This document shows positions 21,576 through 33,909 of a stretch of DNA of 45,039 bases, piece after piece (the first letter of the stretch is position 1; every line of letters starts with the position of its first letter). Origin of the DNA: Mesoplasma grammopterae ATCC 49580 (lineage in GTDB: Bacteria; Bacillota_I; Bacilli_A; Mycoplasmatales; Mycoplasmataceae); NCBI RefSeq assembly GCF_000701525.1, contig NZ_JNJC01000007.1:1-45039 (forward strand), given 5' to 3'. The notes below the pieces were generated by a model. That model worked only from the letters and a program-made list of their open reading frames with translations, was not told the origin of the DNA and ran no database searches. The position numbers were made by a program, and so were the translations under genes.

Positions 21576-22232
21576 CTTTATATGAAATTTCAATTCTCCA
21601 TGTCTTAAAAACCATGGCTTTGAGGGTTGTTGTATTTCATTTTTTAATAACAAACTAGAAATTTTTAAACATGCAAATAAGCTTGGGATAAAAATCAATA
21701 ATTCAATAGGAAGAATAATTATTTTTTTAACATAATTAATTGTTGCTAAACTTCCTAAACCACTAGCTACCAAACAAATTGGTGTTATTAAAAAACTTGT
21801 TATTGCTAAACTAAAAATTAAAAACAATATCATTTTAATAAATCAAAAATTATTCTTCTTAAAAATAAATACCAGCGATCCACAAAAACCAATAAATATT
21901 TTTGAAAGCATAAAACCAAAATGAAATGTACCAGTTATATTAATCATTGATCCAACTAAATCAGAACAAAAACCAGCCATAATTCCACCTAATGGACCGA
22001 AGACCATTCCGGCAAAGAAAATCATGAAATTACCAATCATAATTCTAAATCCAAAAACCATTGAATACCCTATAACGTTAGTTAATATAATACTCAATGC
22101 AACTATTAAACCTAATAATGTTATATTTTTAACAGTGAATTTTTTTGCATGTATTTTATCAATAAAAATACCAATAAAAAACATAGCGAGAATAAGTAAC
22201 ATAGCAATTATATTAGTAATTCAAAATAACAT
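21558..22232 (-). CDS. FolT-like ECF transporter S component (folate)
   Basis: The 224-residue membrane protein has about six hydrophobic segments. The block GFRIMIGNFMIFFAGMVFGPLGGIMAGFCSDLVGSM, followed by TGTFHFGFMLSKIFIG, matches the folate-specific S component family of ECF vitamin transporters. S components bind the vitamin and work with a shared EcfA/EcfT energy module encoded elsewhere. It lies 15 bases after folC, which would add glutamates to imported folate. That supports folate as the substrate. The ATG follows GAAGGAATAATC, and one TGA Trp joins the two halves. Confidence 0.82.
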
Positions 22233-22247
22233 GATTATTCCTTCTTT

Positions 22248-23354
22248 CTATTTTTCTAACAAATATTTATAAACCAACGGTATAAAATACAAACTACCAC
22301 AAATTATAATATTCTTTTCAGAAAACTCTATAAATTCTTTTCAATTTTTAACTTTATTTATATGGTTAACTAAATCAATATCTCAGGCCTTATGAAAATC
22401 AAATGTTGTTATGTTTACATTTTCAAAATTCTCATCTAACATTGTTAATATTTTTTGATGTTCTTTACCATCAATTGCACCATATAAAACTGTTCAATCT
22501 TTTTTATTGCTGACACTTGAAATAAGTGCTCTAACTCCATCTACATTATGAGCACCATCTATTATTATTTTTTTCTCTTTAAATTCCAACTCTGTAAATC
22601 TACCAGTTAACGAATTTAAATTTAAACATGATAAATCTTCTATCTCTAAATCTTGAAGTATATTTTTAACTACACCTTTGTTACCTTTTTGATATTCAAT
22701 TCTTTCTTTTTCATATTTATCAGAATATATAATGCTTGCATTAACCTTAACTGCATTTTTAATAGTTTCAAAATGCTCTTTATTATCTGCACTAACATAT
22801 AAAGTTGAATTTTCTTTTACTATTCCAACTTTTTGGTCAATTATTTCTTCAATTTTATTACCTAATATTTCTGTATGATCAAAAGAAACAGATGTTAAAA
22901 TTGCTGCTATCTGATTTGAAAATAAATTTGTTGAGTCTTTTAAACCACCTATACCTGCTTCAATTACAGCAATATCAACTTTGTTATCATAAAAATACAT
23001 AATTGCTATTAAAGTTCATATTTCAAAAAATGTTAAATTGTAGTCTTTAATAAATTTTTCAACTTTTAAAATATATTTTTTTAGATCATCATCACTTATT
23101 GGTTCGTTATTAATTTGAATTCTCTCATTGTGATATAAGAAAGCTGGAGAAATAAATAATCCAACTTTTTTATATTTTGTTTTTAACCCATTAGACAAGA
23201 AAAAAGAAGTGCTTCCTTTTCCGTTTGTTCCAACCACGTTAATAGTTGGTATGTTCTTTTCAATATTATTTAATTGTTTTAAAACTTTATCTAAATTGTA
23301 TTCGTTTTGAAATCTTTGTTGAATAGGTATTAAAAACTTATCTACTGAAATCAT
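22248..23354 (-). CDS. folC: Folylpolyglutamate synthase
   Basis: The 368-residue Mur-ligase-family enzyme adds glutamate to folates, trapping them in the cell. [17 protein letters not shown] is the ATP-binding P-loop, and [19 protein letters not shown] is the folate-site block. Also present are [31 protein letters not shown] and [15 protein letters not shown]. At 368 residues it is shorter than the ~420 of free-living relatives. The ATG is 17 bases inside the end of uvrA. Its nearest ribosome site, AAAGGA, is rather far (11 bases), so translation may rely on uvrA ribosomes. Confidence 0.93.
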
Positions 23355-26187
23355 TATATAAATATTCCTTTAAATAAGTTCCTGTATATGAACCTTTTGT
23401 ATCAGCAACTTGTTCTGGTGTTCCAGCAGCAACAATCAATCCACCACCAATTCCACCTTCTGGTCCTAAATCTATAACATGATCAGCAACTTTAATAAAG
23501 TCTAAATTATGTTCGATTGCTACTACAGTGTTTCCTAAGTCTACTAATTTATTTAAAACATGAACTAATCTTTTAACATCATCAATATGTAAACCAGTTG
23601 TTGGTTCATCTAATAAGAATATTGTTTTACCTGTTTGTTTTTTTAGTAAATAAGTAGATAGCTTAATTCTTTGAGCTTCTCCACCAGATAAGGTTGTAGC
23701 TGATTGACCTAATCTTATATATCCTAAACCAACTTCAAGAATTGTATCTAGTTTATCTTTGATGCTTGGAATGTTTTCAAAAAAGGCTGCAGCTGTTTCA
23801 ACAGTCATATTTAAAACATCAGCTATTGTTTTTTCTTTAAACTTAACTTGTAAAGTTTCATCGTTATATCTTTTTCCTTCACAAATTTCACAAACAACTT
23901 CAACACTTGGCATAAATTGCATTGAAATTGTTATTACACCATCACCAAAACAATGTTCACATCTACCACCAGGTACGTTAAATGAAAATCTTCCTTTTTT
24001 GTATCCTCTAATTTTAGCTTCAGGTAGATTTGTAAATAAATCTCTTATGTCATCAAACACACCTGTGTAAGTTGCAGGGTTTGATCTTGGCGTTTTACCA
24101 ATTGGTTCTTGTGAAATAAAAATAACTTTATCAATATTTTCTAGACCATTCATTTTACTAAATTTTCCAGTTACTATTGTTTCTCTTGCTAGATTTTTTC
24201 TTATACCTTTATAAATAATATCTTCTAATAAAGTTGATTTACCACTACCACTTACTCCTGTAATTGCAATAAATTTATTTAATGGAATAGAGACATTAAC
24301 ATTTTTTAGGTTATTTTCTCTTGCGCCTACAATATCAATTTTTTGTCCATTACCACTTCTACGTTTTTTAGGAACGGGAATAGATTCTTTACCAGATAAA
24401 TATCTACCTGTAATTGTGTCTGACTTTAATATTTCATCATAAGTTCCACTAAATGTAATTTGTCCTCCGTGCTCACCAGCTTGAGGTCCAACATCAACAA
24501 TTCAATCAGCTGTTTTCATTGTATCTTCGTCATGTTCAACAACTATTAAAGTATTTCCAAGATCTCTTAAATGTTTCAATGTTTTTATCAGTTTATCATT
24601 ATCTCTTTGATGTAATCCGATTGATGGTTCATCAAGTACGTATAAAATACCTGTTAGTTGACTACCAATTTGTTTTGCCAGCCTAATTCTTTGTGCTTCT
24701 CCACCAGATAGAGTAGTTGCAGTTCTCGCTAAATCTAAATAACCTAAACCAACTTCATTTAAAAAACTTATTCTATTTGTAATTTCTGTTAAAACTAAGT
24801 TTGCTATTTGTGCTTGAGTTTGAGTTAATTCAACATTTAAAATAAATTCTAATTCATCTTGTATACTCATTTTTGTAAAATCAAAAATATTTTTATCAGC
24901 AATTTTTATTGATAATGCTGTTGGGTTTAATCTAGCCCCATCACATGACTGACAAACACTTGAAGACATAAATTTTGTATATCATTTTCTAATTTCTTCA
25001 GACTTTGTTTCAAAATATCTTCTTTGAATTAAATCGGCAACCCCTTCAACAAAATCATATGAATCATATCTTCTTCCACTACTACTTAATAGTTTTATTT
25101 CAATTTGTTCTTCACTACCTCTAAGAATTGCTCTAATTTGTTTATTAGTAAGTTGATCAATTGGTAAATTCATATCAATGTAGTAGTAATCACATAAAAT
25201 TTTAAATTTTTGTCATTCTAAATTATCTGTATTTAAAAAGTTTTTAAAGTAAACAACTCCACCTTGATTAATTGATAAAGATTTATCTGGAATTATTAGT
25301 TCTGGGTCAGAAACTAATCTAACACCTAAACCATCACAATCTCCACATGCTCCTAAAGGTGCATTAAATGAAAATAATCTTGGTTCTAATTCTGGTATGT
25401 TAAATCCACAAATATTACATGAGTATGAGTTTGAAAATAAATTATCTTCTTTATTTTCAGTTTCAGGGTATTTTATTTTCACTAAACTATTTGAATATTG
25501 TAAAGCGATTTCAATTGCAGAAAAAAGTCTTGAATGAACTTCATCATCATTATGATAGATTAGACGATCAACAACAATATCAATATTATGTCTTTGATTT
25601 TTATCTAAAATGATTTCTTCTTCTAACATTTTGATTTCACCATTTATAGATACTCTAATAAAACCTTCAGCTAATAATTTAGCTAGTAAATCTTTATGTG
25701 TTCCTTTTTTATCTCTTGCAACTGGAGATAAAACATAAACCTGTTCATTATCTTCAGTTGTACTTTTAATATTATTAATAATTTCTTTAATTGTTGCAGC
25801 ATGTATTTGTCCATGGCCGTTAATACAATATGGTGTCCCAACTCTTGCATAAAGCAATCTTAAGTAATCATAAATTTCAGTCACAGTTCCCACAGTTGAT
25901 CTTGGGTTATGAGATGTAGTCTTTTGGTCAATTGAAATTGCGGGGCTTAAACCTTCTATTGAATCAACATCAGGTTTTTCATTTCCACCTAAAAACTGTC
26001 TTGCATATGCTGAAAGGGATTCAATATATCTTCTTCTACCTTCGGCATAAATTGTTGCAAAAGCTAATGATGATTTACCACTACCACTTAAACCAGTAAA
26101 AACAACTAGTTTATTTTTTGGTATTTCTAAGTCAATGTTTTTTAAATTGTTTTCTCTTGCACCTTTTATTACTATTTTATTTTCCAT
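23338..26187 (-). CDS. uvrA: Excinuclease ABC subunit A
   Basis: This 949-residue damage-recognition ATPase of nucleotide excision repair has two ABC modules, with Walker [15 protein letters not shown] near residue 30 and [13 protein letters not shown] in the second half. Two LSGGEAQRI signatures are visible. Zinc modules are the CNIC...CGDC pair in the first half and CEHC...CEIC in the second. In-frame TGA codons split it under the standard code, but it is intact under code 4. The start shares one base with the uvrB stop (TAATG). The last codons overlap folC. Confidence 0.97.
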
Positions 26188-28190
26188 TATTTTACCTCAC
26201 TTTTCTTAGCTTCTAATTCAATTATTGTGTCTCTTAAAACTGCTGCTTTCTCAAAATCTAGATCCTTTGCTGCTTGAATCATCTCAGCTCTAATATCATC
26301 AATAGTTTTTTGATAAGCTTCTTTTTTGCCTTTTGCAGTTTTTTGTTTTTTAATTCTTTCAAGTTCTTTTTTAGTTGCTTCACTTAAAGTTGATTGATTG
26401 ATTTTCTTTGTTATAGTTACTGGAGTTATATTATGTTCTTTATTATAAGCTTGTTGGATTTCTCTTCTACGATTTGTTTCATCCATAGCTTCTTGCATAG
26501 ATGTTGAAATTGTATCTGCATAAAAAATAACTTTACCATTCGCATTTCTGGCAGCTCTACCAGCTGTTTGAATAAGTGATTTTGTATTTCTTAAAAAACC
26601 TTGTTTATCTGCATCTAAAACACAAACTAAACTTACTTCAGGTAAATCCAACCCTTCACGTAATAGGTTAACTCCAACAACCGCATCATAAACACCTCTT
26701 CTAAGATCATTTAAAATATCACTTCTTTCAAGTGTTTTTAATTCTGAATGTAAATATGCTACTTTAACATTTCTTTCTTGTAAGTAACTTGTTAAATCTT
26801 CACTCATTCTAATTGTTAAAGTTGTAATAAATATCTTTTCATTTGATTTTTTTCTTTCATGAATTTGTTCAATTATATCTTCAATCTGACCTTCTGTTTT
26901 TTTAACTTCAATTACAGGATCTAATAACCCTGTTGGTCTAATAATTTGTTCAACAACTTCATGATTAACAAGATCTAATTCATAATCACCTGGTGTAGCT
27001 GATGTATAAATTACTTGTTTTAATTTTCCTGTAAACTCCTCAAAATTTAAAGGTCTATTATCTAATGCTGAAGGCAATCTAAAACCATACTCTACAAGAG
27101 TCTGTTTTCTACTTCTATCTGTATTATACATACCTCTAACTTGAGAAACCATTATGTGTGATTCATCAATTATTGTTAAAAAATCACCTTTAAAATAATC
27201 TAATAAAGAATAAGGAGTTTCTCCTGGCGCTCTAAAATCTAAGTGCGCAGAATAATTTTCAATACCACTACAAAAACCAAACTCTTCCAAACTTTCTAAA
27301 TCATATCTTGTTCTCTGATCTAATCTTTCTGCTTCTAATAGTTTTCCTTCTTCTTTTAATTCTTTAAGTCTAACTGCAAGTTCTTCTCTTATGTTTAAAC
27401 AAGCTTGTTTTAACTTATCTTCAGGTGTCACATAAGCTTGCGCAGGATATATTGTAACAGTTGAGATTTTTTCAATTAAAGCACCAGTTACAACATTTAA
27501 CATATCTATCATTTCTATATGATCATCAAACAATGAAAAACGATACATAGCTGATAAAGATCATCCTGGAACTACTTTTATAACATCACCTTTTACACTA
27601 AAAGTACCTGGTGAATTTTCAATGTCATTTCTTGTATATCCTGTCTTAACTAAATATGTCAATAATTCTCTTTTAGAAAATTTTTGCCCAGTTTTCAATT
27701 CAAAAAAACTTGATGCATATTGAACAGGATCTTGTGATGGATATATTGCGGCAACAGATGCAACTACTATTGTGTCATTAGAAATTGACAATGCATTCAT
27801 AGCACTCATTCTCAACATATCAAGTTCCATATTAATTCTGGCATCTTTATTAATATATAAATCAGTCGCAGGTTTATATGCTTCAGGTTGAAAGAAGTCG
27901 AAATTTGAAACAAAATATTCAACTCTATTATTAGGGAAGAATTCCATCAACTCATAATACAATTGCATAGCTAAAGTTTTGTTATGTGCAAGAACTAAAG
28001 TTGGTTTATTAATCTCTTTAATTATGTTTGCCATTGTAAATGTTTTACCAGTTCCAGTAGCACCTAAAAGAACTTGGTGTTTTTTATTTTCTTTTAAACC
28101 TTTTAATAAATTTTCAATTGCTTTTGGTTGATCTCCCCCAGGTTTAAAAGAACTATTTAATTCAAATTTTTTATCACTAATATATTTCAT
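26187..28190 (-). CDS. uvrB: Excinuclease ABC subunit B
   Basis: This 667-residue DNA repair helicase is loaded by UvrA at lesions. Walker A is VLLGATGTGKTFTMAN near residue 35, the DEAD-like box is IIDESH, and the helicase VI block is LIQTAGRAARNANG. The C-terminal UVR domain for UvrC/UvrA contact is IRAEMIQAAKDLDFEKAAVLRD. A single TGA Trp near residue 213 splits it under the standard code. The ATG follows AAAAGGGGCAAAA. A terminator from secA precedes it, so uvrB opens the uvrB-uvrA-folC-folT run. Confidence 0.97.
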
Positions 28191-28220
28191 TTTTGCCCCT
28201 TTTCTATTGAATAATGACTA

Positions 28221-28246
28221 AAACACTAGAATTTGCTCTAGTGTTT
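28221..28246 (-). terminator. Terminator after secA
   Basis: A 10-bp stem AAACACTAGA/TCTAGTGTTT with a 6-base loop lies just after the secA TAG. It is followed on the minus strand by TTTTAG. The T-tail is short. Confidence 0.65.
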
Positions 28247-28250
28247 AGTT

Positions 28251-31082
28251 CTAACCAATTCTTGTTTTGGCAACTTCCCCACCATCATTGTCATCATCGA
28301 TAACTGATTTCAAAGAACTTGCATCTTTTTTAATTAATTCAATTTGTTCATATAGCGCAATAATAACATCTTTTGCTATATTTATAAGATTTTTAGTTTT
28401 ATCATCTGATACTGTTTTTAGTTTTTCTTCATACTTAGAAATAATTTCTTCTTTTGAAGTTGAACCAATGTTATCAATACCAAGTATTTCTAACATCTGA
28501 TCTATTTCATCTTTTCCAAGATTGACAGTTTTATTTTCTGAATTTTCTCTTCGCTTTTGAATTTCAATAACTAAACCTAACATGATATCTCTTTGTATTG
28601 ATAGTTTTTTAATATCGTTTTGATTGTCTGCTTTAGAAATTAACTCATCAAATTTTGCATTAATATCTTTATTATTAATATTTGCTTTTGTTAAACCAGT
28701 AGATTCTAAGATGTCATCTATTATTTCGTCAGTAATTTCTATTTTTTGAGATTCAACGTTTTGTTCAGGATCTCTTATAATAATTTTTGATAGTATATCT
28801 ACTACTTCTGAAGCTATATATATTTTTGTTTTATTAAACAATTCTGTTGCTTGTTCAACATATACAGCAAGAGGGTTATTTTGGGCATACTGTTGTAAAT
28901 AAATACCAGCTTTTAATTTTGAAGCTATATCTATGTGTCTTGTTCAGTATTTGTCAAATGAAGTTAAAACATTCTTTCTTTCCATTTGAAGAACAACATC
29001 ATCAGGTATGTCAATTACTCTTGCTTTATAGAATTCAAGCATCGCTTCTGCTAATTGCACTGCTAAATTCATTTTTTCTTTATTGTAGAAATCTTTTGCA
29101 ACAAATCTTTTATGTGCAACAAGTTTACCATCGATTGATTTAAGTAGTTTTTCAGCGTTTAAAGTTTTTTCACCATGAACTATTTCAGAATTTTCTTCAA
29201 TTATTTCATATGCTACTGTTATTTGGAATTTTTTAATAACAACTTTTAAATTATCAGCTCATAGAATTGAATCACGTTGAGCATACATAGCTTCACGTTG
29301 TTGTGCCAAGATATTATCATAGTCTAAAACGTTTTTACGTTGGTCAAAGTTTAATCCTTCAAGTTTTTTCTGAGCATTGGTAACTGCTCTTGTGAAGAAC
29401 TTAGATTTTATATGCTCATCGCCTAAACTTAAAAAGCTTTTTCTTGCTCTAGGTGAAGCAAATCTAATCATTAAATCATCTTCCATAGAAATATAGAATC
29501 TTGACATACCAGGATCTCCCTGACGCCCACTTCTACCTCTTAATTGATTATCAATACGTCTTGCTTCATTTCTTTCAACTCCAAAAACAACTAAACCACC
29601 TAAGTCTTTAACTTCTTGACTTAATTTAATATCAGTACCACGACCAGCCATGTTTGTAGCTAGAGTAATAGCGTATTTTTGACCAGCTTGAGAAACTATA
29701 TCAGCTTCTCTATCGTGGTTTTTGGCATTAATCATTTCAAAATGTAATCCTGCTTTTTCTAAATAACGAGCAATTTGTTCAGATGATTCAACACTTGTTG
29801 TACCAATAAGGATTGGATTACCTATTTCGTTTACAGTTTTAATGTCTTGGATTAATTTTTTTAAAGCAGCATGTTTAGTACCAAATGTATAATCTGGTTC
29901 ATCTTTTCTTATAACAGGTCTATTAGTTGGACAGACAACAACTCTTGTATTATAAATTTTAATAAATTCTTCTTCTTCAGTTTTTGCAGTACCAGTCATC
30001 CCTGAAAGTTTTGCATATAAACGATAAAAGTTTTGATATGTAATTGTTGCTAATGTTGTTGTTTCTTCTTCAATTTCAACTTTTTCTTTTGCTTGGATAG
30101 CTTGCTGTAATCCATCTGAATAAGCACGTCCTTTTAAAATACGTCCTGTAAATTGATCAATTAATTCAACTTCACCACTGGCAACAGTATATTCAACACC
30201 TTCTTTAAAAGTAAAGTGTGCTTTTAATGCATTTAAGATTAAGTGAAATATTTCAGTATTTTCTAGAGCAAATAAATTTTCTAAAGAAAAGAAATCCTTT
30301 GCTTTTTTCATTCCAGTTTCTGTAAGATAAACTTGTTTTGTTTCTAAATCAATATCAATATCTTCTTTGTCATTTACTTTTTGAGCGAACTCATCAGCAG
30401 CTTTATATAAATTAATTCTTGAAGAACTACCTCCAGAAATTATTAAAGGTGTTCTAGCTTCATCAATTAAAACTGAGTCAGCCTCATCAATAATTGCAAA
30501 GTTTAATTCTCTTTGAACTTTATGTTCTTTATCAACAACCATATTATCTCTTAAGTAGTCAAAGCCTAATTCAGCATTTGTTGTATATGTAATATCAGCA
30601 TGATAAGCTTCTCTTTTAAAGTTTTTTGGCATTCTAGTTCCGTTTAATCCAACTGTTACACCAAGCAAGTCAAAAACTTGACCATTTATTTCAGAGTCAC
30701 GTCTTGATAAGTATTCATTAACAGTAACGATGTGAACACCCTTACCAGTTAAACTATTTAAATATGCTGGAAATAACCCTGTAAGTGTTTTACCTTCTCC
30801 AGTTCTCATTTCAGCAATATCACCAAAGTGTAAAATTATTGCCCCTACTAATTGAACTTTATACGCATTTAATCCTAAGACACGGTTTGCAGCTTCTCTA
30901 GCTAAAGCATAAGCTTCAACAACTAAATCATCTACATGTTCTCCATTTGCTATCCTATCTCTTAATTCCTGAGTTTTGATTGCAAAATCTTCATTTGCAA
31001 GTTTTTTCATTTCAGGTTCTAATGAAAGAATTTCGTTTGCATATTTTCCATACATGCGAAGTAAACTTTTATCTGATGCCAT
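28251..31082 (-). CDS. secA: Protein translocase ATPase SecA
   Basis: The 943-residue motor drives proteins through SecYEG. The N-terminal block and Walker A are EMRTGEGKTLTGLFPAYLN, with DEAD-type IIDEADSVLIDEARTPLIISG. The family cores AITLATNMAGRGTDIKLS and RRIDNQLRGRSGRQGDPG follow. The C-terminal ~200 residues are acidic and replace the zinc-binding SecB tail found in proteobacteria, so no SecB site is seen. One TGA Trp lies at about residue 608. The ribosome site is AGGAGGCAAA. The gene is divergent from the yigZ-like gene with overlapping promoters. Confidence 0.97.
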
Positions 31083-31105
31083 TTTGCCTCCTACTTAATA
31101 AATTT

Positions 31106-31134
31106 TTAACTTTAATTATTATAATGATTATAAT
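31106..31134 (+). promoter_or_regulatory. Promoter of the plus-strand YigZ-like gene
   Basis: TTAACT and TATAAT (31129-31134) are 17 bases apart. Transcription would start only a few bases before the AAAGGAG ribosome site at 31144-31150. It overlaps the divergent secA promoter. Confidence 0.55.
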
Positions 31135-31145
31135 CTATTTAGTAA
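31117..31145 (-). promoter_or_regulatory. Promoter of secA
   Basis: On the minus strand TTACTA (31140-31145) and a perfect TATAAT (31117-31122) are 17 bases apart. It faces and overlaps the plus-strand promoter, so polymerases could not occupy both at once. Confidence 0.5.
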
Positions 31146-31159
31146 AGGAGAAAAGTACT

Positions 31160-31720
31160 TTGAAAACAATAAAGACTAAAATGGTTTACTCTGAAACTAC
31201 AGAAATTAAAAAATCAAAATTTATTTGTACCGCTTTTCAGGTTAATTCTAAGGAAGAATTAGAGCAGTTTTTAAAAGACTTTTCTTTAAAAGATGCCAGA
31301 CATAATTGTTATGCTTACAAAATTGGCACTAAAAATGTTTTTGGTGGATACAGCGATGATGGAGAACCAAAGGGAACTGCAGGAAAACCCATTTTTAACG
31401 TAATAGAAAAAAACAATTTAACTAACATTTGTGTATTGGTTACAAGATACTTCGGTGGAATAAAACTTGGCGCTGGTCCTTTGACCAGAGCATATACTTC
31501 AAGTGCAGCTAATATTATAAAAACTGTTGAACTTGAAGAAATTAAAGAAATAAACAGTTTAAGTATCACATTTAAAATTAATAATATAAAAGATATCGAA
31601 TTGTTTTTATCTAAAAATAATATTGAAATCATGAACAAAATTTTTAATGAATCATTATGTATTTTTGAATTAAATACTTTTGAAGAAACTCTTATTGAAA
31701 TCAAGCATTTACTTAATTAA
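31160..31720 (+). CDS. YigZ/IMPACT family protein
   Basis: The 186-residue protein has the UPF0029 core: EIKKSKFICTAF, ARHNCYAYKIG, GYSDDGEPKGTAGKPI and VTRYFGGIKLGAGPLTRAYTS. Members are linked to translation control through ribosome or GCN1-like binding, but the exact bacterial role is unclear. I chose the TTG at 31160 because AAAGGAG lies nine bases upstream. The first ATG (31181) has no ribosome site and would remove seven residues. The frame is open further upstream into the secA region, but that part is not family-like. Confidence 0.9.
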   Translation: MKTIKTKMVYSETTEIKKSKFICTAFQVNSKEELEQFLKDFSLKDARHNCYAYKIGTKNVFGGYSDDGEPKGTAGKPIFNVIEKNNLTNICVLVTRYFGGIKLGAGPLTRAYTSSAANIIKTVELEEIKEINSLSITFKINNIKDIELFLSKNNIEIMNKIFNESLCIFELNTFEETLIEIKHLLN

Positions 31721-31747
31721 GTATATTTATATTTAAATTGCATAGTG

Positions 31748-31756
31748 TGTTATAAT
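31748..31756 (+). promoter_or_regulatory. Extended -10 promoter for the exonuclease gene
   Basis: TGTTATAAT matches the extended -10 consensus exactly and lies 22 bases before the ATG. There is no convincing -35. Transcription would also serve the downstream PAP2 gene. Confidence 0.6.
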
Positions 31757-31778
31757 CTCCTTGTAAGGATTTAGAAAA

Positions 31779-32732
31779 ATGAATACATTAAATGAAAAAC
31801 GCACGATATTAATTATCGACGGGTATCATTTGCTACATAAGGGTTACTATGGAACTCTTAAGAGAAAAAAATTAGCAACTAATAGAGAAGGTGTTCCGAT
31901 CAATGCGATTTACACTTTTGTTGCAAAAATTAATCAATTAGTAAAGAAAAATAACTACTACAGCATCATTGTTACTTTAGACATGGATGAAGGTTGTTGA
32001 CGTCGAGAATTATATCCAGAATATAAAGCAAAAAGAAAAGAAACTCCTGAAGATTTAGTTCCACAAAAACAAATCATTAGAGAATTTTTAACTGCGGCTA
32101 ATATCCCATGATATGAAATGCCTAGATACGAAGCTGATGATATTATAGGAACAATTAACAGAATAGCTCTCAAATTAGACTATGACGTGCATATATTGTC
32201 AAATGATAAAGATATTTTCCAACTTGTTGGTGAAAGAACTACAGTAATTACTAATAGTAGTAAAGATGACGAGCATATTTTAATTGATCACGAAAAAGTT
32301 GTTGAAAAATTTGGATGTCATCCTAATCAAGTTGCTGACATAAAAGCGCTGATGGGTGATCCTAGTGACAATATTAAAGGTGTAAGATATTTACATTATG
32401 CTCAAGCAATAGAACTTTTAAATAAATACGGAAATATTGATAATATTTTTGATCACATTGATGAAATTAATAAAAATATTTCAAAAAGATTAAACGAAAG
32501 CAAAGAATTAATTTTAACCAATAAGAAAATTACAACAATTCAGGATAGATTGCCTATTGGTAGAGTTAATTTAAAACCAATAAGAGTCAATTGATATGGT
32601 TTGAGTAAATTTCTAAAGAAACAAAAAATGTGAGCTTACGTTGCTGATGTTGAAAAAATGGCGAGTGAATCAAGAAATAAAAATTCTAAGGTTAATAAAA
32701 TAAAAAATGAACACATTTCAAAAGAAAAATAA
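31779..32732 (+). CDS. Stand-alone 5'-3' exonuclease (PolI N-domain type)
   Basis: The 317-residue protein is related to the 5' nuclease domain of DNA polymerase I, which removes RNA primers and flaps. Metal-site acidic residues are present in LIIDGYHLLHKG, VTLDMDEG, YEADDIIGT, LSNDKDIFQLV and MGDPSDNIKGV. Lys/Arg contacts fall in RELYPEYKAKRKETPEDL. The helix-hairpin region after GDPSDN normally reads GVPGIGxKTA; here it is GVRYLHYAQA, so the DNA-backbone-binding GIG motif is missing. There is no polymerase domain. The ATG follows AAGGATTTAGAAAA. The 3' end overlaps the next gene by 26 bases. Confidence 0.92.
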
Positions 32733-33843
32733 TCAATATAATATTTTAAAAGTTTTGGTTATAAGTTTTTTAGTTCTTTCAATAACACTTTTCTTTGTAG
32801 GAAGTTTTTTTGACATGCAAATAAATTCTTGATTTGCTCAAGGAATGGACAACAGGGTTATCAAAATAATAGTTTGAGTTTATGAAGAAGCGGGAATGAC
32901 TCAATCATTTATTTTTATATTTTTATTTATCGCCGTCATTTTAGAAGTTACTTTCATTTCATCAAATAAAAGTATGAAGTGAAAAATTATACTTATTTTA
33001 TACTATGTTGGTTGATTAGTTTTTTGACTTTCATTTAATATCGTTGAGATTGTTTCTGCGCCAAATAGAAATGATGGATTTGGGCCAGGTGTAAACGGTT
33101 GATTTCTTGATAGCCAAAAAATACGACAATATATTTTAATTGCGCTTTTTATTATTGAAACATTAGGATTCATCGCAACTTTTTATCATCTTAGATTTAA
33201 ATTTTCTAATAGAGCAGATCTTATAAAAAATGGTTACAGAGTTGACGCAATTAAAGCTTTAACTTTTTATATATTATCGAGTGTAGTTGTATGAATTATG
33301 AAGCCAGTTTTTGGTAGACCTTACTTTTATAGCGTAGATTTTTCTAACTTGTTTTACTCTGATAGACTTCAACCTGAATGAAGAGACTATTGAATACAAA
33401 CTGGTCATACAATTAAGAGCTGAGGGATTTTAAATCAAGGAACAGTAGAATCTGTTCCTTACAAAGAATGATGACAAATAAATGATTTTTTTGGAAATAT
33501 TGGAGATTTATTTAAACCTCTTGGGTCAGGTAAAGCTGGATGATGAAATATGGATTTTCCATCTGGTCATATGAATTCCTGTTTTGCTATTTTATTTTGC
33601 GGATATTTCTTTTTCGGACAGAAAAAGAATAGAAATATAAATATTTGAAAATGAGTATTTTTAGTAATATGATTTATTCACATTAATTTAATGCAGTATA
33701 CACAAATTATTTCAAGAACACATTGAATAACTGACACATCATTTACAATTTCTATATCTTTAATTTTATTAATCATAAACGGATTTTTAATAGATAAAAT
33801 TATAAAAAGATATAACACTAGAAATAATAAAAATTTTAGATAA
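32707..33843 (+). CDS. PAP2-family membrane phosphatase
   Basis: The 378-residue, Trp-rich (mostly TGA) integral membrane protein has several hydrophobic segments. The three PAP2 phosphatase motifs are in order: IMKPVFGRPYF (K...RP), DFPSGHMNS (PSGH), and IISRTHWITDT (SR-x-H-x3-D). Such enzymes dephosphorylate phosphatidate-type lipids or isoprenoid pyrophosphates. With no cell wall in mollicutes, a lipid role is more likely (inference). The ATG lies inside the end of the exonuclease gene in another frame. The nearest AAGG is 15 bases away, so translation is probably coupled. Confidence 0.9.
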
Positions 33844-33909
33844 AGATTGATGACTTTATTATTATTTTTATTTTGATAAAATTAAAAAAGATTTATTTTA
33901 GGAGAACAT

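Noticed and set aside
24154..24501. Apparent frameshifts and gaps in uvrA, lgt2, the permease and other genes
   Set aside because: All breaks are TGA codons in the same frame at positions where the family has Trp. With code 4 the frames are continuous, so these are not pseudogenes.
30980..31159. N-terminal extension of the YigZ-like protein
   Set aside because: The open frame upstream of 31160 runs through the secA coding region and its promoters, has no family similarity, and AAAGGAG points to the TTG at 31160.
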